This document shows, one piece after another, positions 56,320 to 64,000 of a DNA stretch of 64,000 nt. The first letter of the stretch is position 1. Each line of letters starts with the position of its first letter. Source of the stretch: Phylloscopus collybita (lineage: Eukaryota > Chordata > Aves > Passeriformes > Phylloscopidae); the NCBI GenBank assembly GCA_027886175.1, contig JAJNNQ010000077.1, positions 1,116,001 through 1,180,000 on the forward strand, read 5' to 3'. The position numbers and the translations under genes are program-made. The notes under the pieces are model-generated. The model had not been told where the DNA came from. It did no database searches and saw nothing but the letters and a program-made list of their open reading frames with translations.

Positions 56320-58354
56320 GTTTCCTACCCTTTCTTTTACATTTTAGAACAATAAGCTGATCTTCTAATTACATTCCTGAACTACGGTGTAGTCTTACTA
56401 TCAGGAAGGGGACCTACAAGAAGAAAAATTTGGTTTTTCAACCAGAGTGTGAGCAGTCATTAAAAAAAGTGGGGCAAAGAAGCCCTTGGACCATCTCCAA
56501 CGGGTTGACCCAGAGATGTGTAACAGGGTGAACTGAATCTCCTATTGGATGTACCTGTTAAATATCCTAATTAATCAACCTCAATAAAATTGAAATCAGG
56601 GGCTGGGTGTGCCCCATCCCCACTGGGACACCTGGAAGCTTCCAATAATGGCCTGGTTTTCACTTTACTGTACTCATGTTGTTGCAAGTGTTATTTTTTT
56701 TTTCTCTTTTCATTACAGGTAACAGGAGGATGAGAGCAGCAGAACAGGAATTGCAATCACAGAAAAGCAGAACAGTTTGAATTGAAAGGGACACTCAGGA
56801 TCATCAAAGGAATGTTTGAACTTTTACAGAGACTCCAGCACTGTAACTTTGGGTGGTCAGTCTCTCTGCTGGGAGGCTCCTCAAGGGCCTTCAGCCCCTC
56901 CTCAGCCCTGGACAGCAGCAGCAGCAGCAGCATCACCTTAGCAGGGCCCAGCAGGGCTCTCCTGAGCTGCCCTTGCCCAGCTGCAGACAGAGCCTGCCCC
57001 AGCCAGGGCCCTGCAGACAGGCAGGTTTCTGTAGGGCCGGGCCCAGGGCACAGAGGCTGGGATGGGCTCTGTCAGCGCTGGCAGGGACAAGGCTCCTCTC
57101 AGCAGGGAAATGTCCAGGCCCAGGGAGATGCTGAGGGAAGGAGAGGGGGCTGAAGAGAGCAGTGTTGGGGGCAGGAGGGCACTGTGGGTGTGTGGGAGGT
57201 GCCGTGCACAGCTGGGCACGGGAACACTGTCCTGAGTGCCCGGCTGTCTCTGCCCTGCCCTCCCAGGCACAGCCCCAGCACATCTTCTCTGGGTTCTGCA
57301 CTGCCCTGATATTGTCCCTGTCATCTGGTGCTATCAGGGAGGCTCTGGCATTTGCAGCAGCTGAGTCAGGCACTGCCCTTGGGATTGCTGCCAGGCAGCT
57401 GTGGCCATGGCCATGGGGTGTCCAAGCTTCCCTGGGACCTGTGGGGCTGTGGGCAGAGCAGTCCATGGGAAAGGGGAATGGGCTGAGCCCCCTCCCTGAG
57501 ATCCCATCATGGGCACACCCAGGGATCTCCTTGCTGTGTCCTTGCAAGCTCTGAGCTGCCCTCCTGGCTGCAAATCTGTGCCAGAGCCCCTTGGAGTTCC
57601 CTGAATGTGCTCCGGGGAAGTGCAGAGATGCCAGAGCTGAGGAAATGCTGCTGGGTTTGCCAAGGGAGCCGTGAGTGTCCTTGGCAGAAGGGGGTGCTGA
57701 GACATTGCCCAGAGCCCTTTGGAGCAGGGGAGACATTCAGGGACCCCTCTGCTCTGGGCAGGGTCTGGTTTATCCCAGGGTGACCCGGGAGTGTGACTGT
57801 GCTCTGATTGCAGCCAAAGCTGCAAACCCAGGGCAGTTGGGAACAAGCCCATCCAGCCCCTCCCCTTGCCCAAGGCACAGGGAATCCTTTTCCTCTCACA
57901 TCTCTCAGTGGCAAACTCTGAGTGCAGCAGAAATGCTGGGGATTTCTGACCTCAGAGAACCAGCAATGATGTGTGGGCAGGAAAATAATGGCCAAAATAC
58001 CTTCCTGCTCTCCATGTCCTTTAGAAGTGGGAATGCAAATGGCAACAAGCCTGTCTGCATTAGGAGTGACTCCCCTGACAAATCCTGAATATCCAGCCTT
58101 TTTCCTCTGCCACATGGCCACAAACCCAGGGCAGCAGAGCAGGGATGGCTCCTGGAGAGCCCCCACACACAGACCTGGCTGCTGCTGGCACACTCAGACA
58201 GCCCAACTGGAGCTCAGGCAGGGACCTGGGTGAAGGTTTTCCCAGAGCTGGAACAAGGGTGGGTGAGTCACAGCAGGACAGTCTACAGGGAATGACTCAT
58301 GTTTGGCTCAAAGCAGCCTCTGCTGACTTGTCCCTGTCCTTTCTCCATGAACAG
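56320..58354. other. 5' flank of OR3
   Basis: Collinear with the OR1 flank at 8200-10237. It ends at an acceptor-like CATGAACAG with AG at 58353-58354. CAGCAGCAGCAGCAGCAG occurs at ~56914-56931, one unit longer than in the first copy. Confidence 0.5.
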
Positions 58355-58377
58355 GTCCCCATGTGCAGCCAGAGCAA

Positions 58378-59310
58378 ATGTCCAACAGCAGCTCCATCAG
58401 GCACTTCCTCCTGCTGGCATTGGCAGACAGGCGGCAGCTGCAGCTCCTGCACTTCTGCCTCTTCCTGGGCATCTCCCTGGCTGCCCTCCTGGGCAACGGC
58501 CTCATCATCAGCGCCGTAGCCTGCGGCCACCACCTGCACAGCCCCATGTTCTTCTTCCTGCTCAACCTGGCCCTCACTGACCTGGGCTGCATCTGCACCA
58601 CTGTCCCCAAAGCCATGCACAATTCCCTCTGGGACACCAGGAACATCTCCTACACAGGATGTGTTACTCAGGTCTTTATGTTTGTATTTTTCATGTCAGC
58701 AGAGGTTTCCCTGCTGACCGTCATGTGCTACGACCGCTACGTGTCCATCTGCAAACCCCTGCACTACGGGACCCTCCTGGGCAGCAGAGCTTGTGCCCAC
58801 ATGGCAGCAGCTGCCTGGGCCAGGGCCTTTCTCAATGCTCTCCTGCACACAGCCAATACATTTTCCCTGCCCCTGTGCCATGGCAATGTCCTGGGCCAGT
58901 TCTTCTGTGAAATCCCACACATCCTCAAGCTCTCCTGCTCAAACTCCTACTTCAGGGAAGTTGGAGTTATTGTGTTCATTGCCTGTTTATCATTTGCCTG
59001 TTTTGTGTTCATAGTTTTCTCCTATGTGCAGATCTTCAGGGCTGTGCTGAGGATCCCCTCTGAGCAGGGACAGCACAAAGCCTTTTCCACCTGCCTCCCT
59101 CACCTGGCCGTGGTCTCTCTGTTCATCAGCACTATCATATTTGCTCATTTGAAGCCCCCCTCCATCTCCTCCCCATCCCTGGATCTGTCCCTGTCAGTTC
59201 TGTACTCGGTGGTGCCTCCAGCCCTGAACCCCCTCATCTACAGCCTGAGGAACCAGGACGTCAAGGCTGCAGTGTGGAGAATGACGATTGGATGCTTCCA
59301 GGAACACTAA
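58378..59310 (+). CDS. Olfactory receptor OR3, OR14-like, intact
   Basis: An odorant-binding GPCR of 310 residues, the usual length for the family. The ATG at 58378 gives MSNSSSI with an NSS glycosylation site. Signatures: GN in TM1, LHSPMFFFL, MCYDRYVSIC, KAFSTCLPH and PPALNPLIYSLRN. The first ~290 coding bases are essentially identical to OR1, including silent sites. TM3 (VFMFVFFMSAEVSLLTV), TM5 (REVGVIVFIACLSFACF) and TM6 differ strongly. An out-of-frame ATG at 58361 lies 17 bases upstream, after the acceptor. The stop is TAA at 59308. The poly(A)-type signal is the variant GATAAA at 59341. It is the only copy with both flanks matching the other loci. Confidence 0.93.
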   Translation: MSNSSSIRHFLLLALADRRQLQLLHFCLFLGISLAALLGNGLIISAVACGHHLHSPMFFFLLNLALTDLGCICTTVPKAMHNSLWDTRNISYTGCVTQVFMFVFFMSAEVSLLTVMCYDRYVSICKPLHYGTLLGSRACAHMAAAAWARAFLNALLHTANTFSLPLCHGNVLGQFFCEIPHILKLSCSNSYFREVGVIVFIACLSFACFVFIVFSYVQIFRAVLRIPSEQGQHKAFSTCLPHLAVVSLFISTIIFAHLKPPSISSPSLDLSLSVLYSVVPPALNPLIYSLRNQDVKAAVWRMTIGCFQEH

Positions 59311-59514
59311 ACTACTCACCAGTTTCTGCAAATCACTTATGATAAAAGTAATTTTTGATACTTCATGTTGGTTTCACTTTGGAGATTGTTTTACTTTGGG
59401 TTATTACTTTAATATGCCCTACAAAGAAATGTCATTGTTTGCACCAGATCCCATTTTGTTTCTCTCCACCTATCCTGTGGCTGCAGACTGTGTCAATGAG
59501 GGGCTGCATTCTAG

Positions 59515-60430
59515 GGGGCTTTAAAGCATCTCAAGGATCTCTGAGCCATGTTTTCTGCAGAGATGCCCCTTTGGTTCCCTTCTCTGCAGCTGCAGCAGCA
59601 ATGTCTGTGTGCAGAGCTGGGGGCAGATCAGTGCTGGCACAGCACCTGTGGCCAGCAGCAGCAGCAGCACTTGGTGCTGCCAGTGCTGCTGCCGTGGCCC
59701 TGCCCCGCTGCCCTCCTGGCCCTGCTGTTGCTGTAGGGCCTGAGTGCTCTCGGGGCCGGGCACAGGGCTGGGGGTGGCAGTGCTGGGGCTGCAGCAGGGA
59801 CAGGCCATGGGCACTGCTGGCACAGCAGCAGTGCTGAGGCCTCAGGCCAGGGCCTGGGGGCTGCAGGCTCCTTGCCCAGGCTCTCTCCAGGACACATTGC
59901 CCAGGCCAATGCTGAGCAGAGAAAAGCCCCGGCAGCAGCCCCAGGCTGGCCGTGGGCAGGCTGGGGGCAAACAGCACGGCTGGGGCTCTGCAAGGGCCCT
60001 GGGCAAGCACACGGCAAGGAGCAGCAGAGCAGGGCCTGATCCATCCCCACTGCGCTGGACACCCCAGGCCAGCGGCCCACAGCCTCCTCATGCACCTGCC
60101 AACAACATCCCCCCTCTGCAGCCCTGGCCTCTCCCCCAGCTCACACAGCTGCCGCAGCCTTGCAGGCACAGCCACGGCAGCACTGCCTCAGGAGCCCCTG
60201 TTTGCCCTGCCCAGAGCAGGCCTGAGCACCCCCATGGGGTTGGTGTGGGGAGATGAAGCTGAGGGAGCACAAATGGCAGCAGGGCCTGGGGCCAGGAAGG
60301 GCTGGGCCACAGCAGGGAAACCCCTCAGGTTTGTGGTGGCCTCTGAAGTCAGAGCCAGAAAGTTTGTTCCCATGAGCTGGGAGTTTGCTGTGGCACTGCA
60401 GACATTGTTGCTCAGAGCCAAGGCTGCCTG
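59515..60430. repeat. OR-downstream conserved block, copy 3
   Basis: Nearly identical to 11390-12310 and to inverted 31250-32165. Homology with the OR2 locus continues past 60430 into CR1, unlike the OR1 locus. Confidence 0.7.
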
Positions 60431-60904
60431 GCAGCCACCCCCAAACTGCCCTGACGATTTCCTTTGCTTCACCTTGGCTTGCTTTACTCTTCCCTGGTAC
60501 AAATTTCTTCCTGTGTTCCACCCCTGTTCCCTGCCCTGCAAACAGCCCATCCCTGGTTGCCCTTTCCTCTCTGGCCCCACTCTCCAGTTCAGTTCCTGAG
60601 TTGGCACTATGGGAATATCCCTTGGGGAGCAGGATCATCCTCCAAGTGCTTCAGGAATTTTCTGCAGGTTTCTGCAGTTCCTGCTGCTGCTCCCTTGCCA
60701 GAGGCACCCCAGGCCAGAGGGGCACATCTGGGCTGCTGTGTCTGCCTGTGGGGCTCCCTGTTGTGGGCAATGAGGAGGAGCTGCAGAGGCTCTGCAGGAC
60801 TGACAGGATGGGCTTTGGGGCTGTGAGGAGAAGCTGAGGCACCTGGGCTGCTGCACCTTCTGAAGAGGAGGCCCAGGGCTCATCCTGCAACTGCTGCAAG
60901 GGTG
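60430..60904. repeat. Duplicated flank, inverted relative to 30.78-31.25 kb
   Basis: Collinear with the reverse complement of that flank. No coding sequence. Confidence 0.6.
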
Positions 60905-61513
60905 GTTTCAGAGAATCCCAGAATCAGCAAGGTTGGAAAACACCTTGGACATCATCCAGTCCAACCTGTGCCCTGACACCACCTTGTCTCCCCTGAGCTT
61001 CCTCTTCTCCAGGATAAACCACCCCAGCTCCCTCAGCCACTCCTCACAGGACTTGTGCTCCAGACCCCTCACCAGCCTTGTTGCCCTTCTCTGGACACTC
61101 CAGACCCTCAATGTCCCTCCTCAATTGGGGGGCCCAGAACTGGACAAAGCACTCGAGGTGCTGCCCAACCAGTACCGAGGTGAAGAATCCCTGCCCTGCT
61201 CCTGCTGGCCACACCATTCCTGATCCAGGCCAGGAGCCCTTGGCCTTCTTGGCCCCCTGGGCACTCTGCTGCCTCTTGTCCAGCCTGCTGTCCAGCAGTC
61301 CCTGCAGGTCCCTTTCTGCCTGGCCACTGTCCAGCCACTCTGTCCCCAGCCTGTAGCACTGCAGGGGTTGTTGTGGACAAAGTGCAGGAGCCGGCCCTTG
61401 GTCTTGTTCAAGCTGACATGGTTGAATTTGGGCCCTGGATCCAGCCTGTCCAGGGCCCTGTGCAGAGTCCTCCTGCCCTCCAGCAGATCCACACTCACAC
61501 CTGCAGGAGAGAT
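60905..61513 (-). mobile_element. CR1 LINE 3' end, copy 2 (minus)
   Basis: Begins on the plus strand with the complement of the CR1 terminal repeat (TCAGAGAATCCCAGAATCA). The minus strand encodes degraded ORF2 C-terminal sequence ([43 protein letters not shown]). Same copy as 30198-30776, inverted. Confidence 0.85.
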
Positions 61514-61536
61514 GGCCAAGGGCTGGGCAGGGCTGG

Positions 61537-61840
61537 TGTTGTATTCCCTTTTGGCATCCCCTCCCCTGTGAAACCTTACCTGTCCCTTGACTCTGACCTA
61601 TGGCCTTTGGCCATAGGTAACCCCGCCCCTTACCCTGAAAGGCATAAAACCCCCTTTCCCTTCGGGGTTGTCCTCTTTTCGCCTTGGGATCCCTTCAGGG
61701 AATAAACCTTGGAACCACATCTCGGCGTAAGAGCCTCCTTTGGTTTTATGTCCCTATCTTGGAGTTTCCCCTCCCCCTAACCTCCCTAAATCTGAGCTGG
61801 CAACGGGTCTCGGGGGGCTGAGGGAAAGGGGTTAACTTCA
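61537..61840 (+). mobile_element. ERV-C 5' LTR
   Basis: A 304-bp LTR starting TGTTGTATTCCC and ending AACTTCA. A GC-box-like CCCCGCCCC lies at ~61621, a TATA-like CATAAAA at 61643-61649 and AATAAA at 61701-61706. It interrupts DNA that is continuous at 30163. The six bases before it are GGCTGG, the predicted target duplication. Confidence 0.85.
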
Positions 61841-61842
61841 GT

Positions 61843-61860
61843 TGGCGTCCAACCGTGGTC
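61843..61860 (+). other. ERV-C primer-binding site (tRNA-Lys-like)
   Basis: TGGCGTCCAACCGTGGTC, two bases after the LTR, resembles the tRNA-Lys-1,2 type TGGCGCCCAACGTGGGG with a substitution and an insertion. It is the expected start of minus-strand synthesis. Confidence 0.65.
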
Positions 61861-62477
61861 TCTCGAAGTCACGTGCAGGAGCTGGAGTCTCATTTCTGAG
61901 ATCTCAAAAGCTTTTTGGACTGTTCAACTCTTCTCCACTGATCCAGCTGCTTTTTGTGCAGTTGGGGGCGGTAGAAATAGGATCGACAGCCTGTGCATTC
62001 ACACAGGTCGATTCGATAGGAACTTTTATAGGAAAAGAGCAGGGCACCCCAAAAAAAGCACGTGATCCGTCCCCCAGGCAAAGACGGGGGGTGGGCAGTC
62101 CCGTGCAGTTGGGAAAAAGAAAGATCTTTTGCTGCGGGTGGGCATTGAGCCCACAGCCACGCAGTGAAACCCTTTTAGGACCCAGTTAACATCTCAGAAG
62201 TTGTGTTTGTGATTCATCTCTGGGAAGTCAGGCGCCGGCTGTCCCAGAGATCCACGGCGTCTCGGGGTGTTGCGGGCTTTGAGGAGAACCCCGGAAAACG
62301 GGGCGACCCCCTCACAGCTCCCGGAGCCGGAGAAGCTCGGCAGGGTGCCGATTCCCCGCCCGGAATACACCCCCCCCCGTCCCGGAGTTCTCGGAAGTGA
62401 GAGACGGACTGGGGACAGAGCTCTGTGTGTGTGTGTGTGTGTGTGTGTTTTTTTCTTAACGCTTTAACATCACAAAT
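61861..62477 (+). other. ERV-C leader
   Basis: An untranslated leader with a possible splice donor (GAAGTGAGAG, GT at 62397-62398) and a (GT)n run at 62424-62448 just before the gag start. Packaging signals are not recognisable by eye. Confidence 0.5.
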
Positions 62478-63104
62478 ATGGGTTCTAACCTTTCCACTAA
62501 CCAAAGGAGCCTTTTAAAGCACCTTAAATCTGCTTTGAAAGGTCTTAAAATCCCAAAAGAAATTAAAACAGACAATGGCCCAGCGTACGTGTCAAAGGAG
62601 TTCCTGGAATTTGTCCAGCAGTGGGGAGTGGAACATAAGACAGGCATCCCTCACTCCCCCACAGGCCAAGCTGTGGTTGAACGGGTGCATCAGACACTCA
62701 AACAGGTTCTGGCTAAACAGAGCAGCACAACTGTGTGGATGTCTCCACAGCAGAAGCTCTGCAAAGCCCTGTTTACCATCAATTTTCTTAACTGTTCTTT
62801 TGAAAACATGAGTCCACCTGTGGTTCGTCATTTTAACAGTGGCAATCAATTCAAACTGTCCCATCGTCCACCGGTCCTGATCAGGGATCCTGAAACTTGG
62901 GAAACCAAGGGTCCCTATGAGCTCGTAACCTGGGGTCGTGGCTACGCGTGCGTAGCGATGCCCTCAGGCCCTCGGTGGATCCCCCAGAAGTGGGTAAAAC
63001 CTTTTGTCCCCAAAAATCCAGCTCCAGCAGAAGGGGATGGAAAGCAAGTCACCACTGCCTCCAAGAGGAGACGACGTCGGATGGAGGAAAGAGAATCTTC
63101 ATAG
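62478..63104 (+). pseudogene. ERV-C gag start fused in frame to integrase C-terminal part
   Basis: The ATG at 62478 gives MGSNLS, a typical retroviral gag start with a myristoylation Gly. After about 20-25 codons the sequence becomes integrase (IPKEIKTDNGPAY). The rest of gag, protease, reverse transcriptase and the integrase N-terminal part are gone. The frame stays open for 208 codons and ends KRRRRRMEERESS. The second catalytic Asp and the Glu (GQAVVERVH) remain, but the first Asp and the zinc domain are missing, so it cannot integrate DNA. Whether the fusion protein is made is unknown. Confidence 0.8.
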
Positions 63105-63170
63105 GTGTGGACTCTTTCCCGAAGTAACAGAAACTTTTAACATGTTTTGAAATGTTTGTTTTTCCCTTTT

Positions 63171-63172
63171 AG
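63171..63172 (+). promoter_or_regulatory. Candidate env splice acceptor
   Basis: A TTTGTTTTTCCCTTTTAG tract ends at 63172, 30 bases before the env ATG, which is the usual arrangement for a spliced env message. Confidence 0.55.
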
Positions 63173-63201
63173 AGAAAACCCTCCTCCCATTTATCCCTGT
63201 G

Positions 63202-64000
63202 ATGAATCTCAGTCAAATTGTCATCCTGTTATTGCTGAACAGTCTGGCAGCTGCATGGATCGTCATTCAGCCACGTCAAAATGTCTGGGTGACCCTGGCA
63301 CAGACACTTCAGCAGGAAAACATATGTTTGTCCACTGCGTCAGCAAAGAATCCTATGTCCACCTGTCTGGTAGGAATTCCATTGCAGGCTGGAGAGTTTC
63401 CTGCGGGATTGGACACTCATATGTCCAATGAAATTCCAAAGTCACTTCTCCTAAAACCATACAAAAATAATCAGCAAGAAGCTGTGGTAACTGCAAACCC
63501 CTTAGTGGAGTGGTTACCAAACTTGCCTGAGATGGCCCAGGAACCCCAAGAGTTAGAGCTATTGGGTTCCTCCCCTGCATCATACTGTGTACATTTCTCT
63601 GTCTATCCAAAACCCCCTAGCACTGATGAATACCACTACATAAAACAATATCGTGGGGAGTTTACTGCAAACAGGTGGTGTCATAACCTAAGCCATGTTG
63701 CAGCTGACAACCCACCTCCCTCAAGTCCCAAAAGCCTCCCTAAGGGATTCTTCTTGATCTGTGGGGATCGAGCATGGGCAGGAATTCCATCTCGGCTTTT
63801 AGGAGGGCCATGTACTGTAGGGCGGTTGTCCGTATTGACACCCAACAAAACTCTAATTGGTGAATGGACTCATAAACACAATTCGACAAACAAAATTCAT
63901 AAGAGAAGTACTGACAATTTGGATTCAAATTGTAATTCAGACATTTTTCATTCGGCAAAGTCAAAAAGAGTTGCTGTGTACCTGTTTCTTCTGTGGGTCG
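63202..64000 (+). CDS. env: ERV-C envelope protein, partial, open to window edge
   Basis: A continuous frame of 266 codons from an ATG to the end of the window, with no stop. A signal-peptide-like start (MNLSQIVILLLLNSLAAAW) is followed by a Cys-containing ectodomain. The motif ENICLSTASA with TCLVGIP and the later FLICGDRAWAGIPS and GGPCTVGRL resemble the surface subunit of avian alpharetrovirus-type envelopes (gp85-like). Glycosylation sites are NLS (~162), NKT (~215) and NST (~227). In an exogenous virus this protein binds receptor and mediates fusion. Here it is a host-genome copy; the membrane subunit and 3' LTR lie outside, so intactness is unknown. Pol looks beta-like while env looks alpha-like, a mix known from bird ERVs. 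Confidence 0.75.
   Translation, partial: MNLSQIVILLLLNSLAAAWIVIQPRQNVWVTLAQTLQQENICLSTASAKNPMSTCLVGIPLQAGEFPAGLDTHMSNEIPKSLLLKPYKNNQQEAVVTANPLVEWLPNLPEMAQEPQELELLGSSPASYCVHFSVYPKPPSTDEYHYIKQYRGEFTANRWCHNLSHVAADNPPPSSPKSLPKGFFLICGDRAWAGIPSRLLGGPCTVGRLSVLTPNKTLIGEWTHKHNSTNKIHKRSTDNLDSNCNSDIFHSAKSKRVAVYLFLLWV

Overview
This window looks like songbird (passerine) or closely related avian genomic DNA. It holds CR1 LINE pieces, class II (beta/alpharetrovirus-like) endogenous retroviruses, several LTR-like segments, long GC-rich low-complexity stretches and three copies of an OR14-type (avian gamma-c-like) olfactory receptor. No bacterial operons, CRISPR arrays, rRNA or convincing tRNA genes were seen. 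The organism and OR subfamily are inferred from family knowledge; no database search was run. All similarities were judged by eye.

Layout. (1) 1-12.3 kb is a direct paralogue of about 47.3-60.4 kb. In order it has a GC-rich block, a 37-bp minisatellite, a defective ERV (integrase fragment, env-like tail, LTR), old ~150-bp tandem repeats, an AT-rich tract, an olfactory receptor (OR1, 10261-11193, +) and a conserved GC-rich downstream block. (2) 12.3-33.4 kb is a nested, imperfect palindrome. Minisatellite arms at 13.7-16.1 and 26.3-29.1 kb face each other, an inner inverted repeat lies at 17.9-19.8 / 20.8-22.3 kb, and OR1 (+) faces OR2 (complement 32378-33304). An old OR 3' remnant lies at 22.3 kb. 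(3) 35.6-50.1 kb carries further direct copies of the GC-rich block plus minisatellite, with ~200-bp repeats, a CR1 endonuclease fragment, an array in the opposite orientation and a candidate LTR with a primer-binding-like site. (4) 50.1-61.5 kb is the second copy of the OR segment, with OR3 (58378-59310, +), a solo LTR with target-site duplication and a second defective ERV. (5) 61.5 kb to the end is a third ERV: 5' LTR, primer-binding site, a gag start fused in frame to integrase, and an env frame still open at the window edge.

The only likely functional host genes are the three receptors. OR3 is the best-formed copy. OR2 has a frameshifted C-terminal end. OR1 has ACG where the others have the start ATG. 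The copies are almost identical in TM1-TM2, TM4 and TM7 but differ strongly in TM3, TM5 and TM6. The retroviral pol pieces are broken, and the env frame in the last provirus is the only long viral frame without a visible break. Minisatellite arrays make up roughly a fifth of the window.
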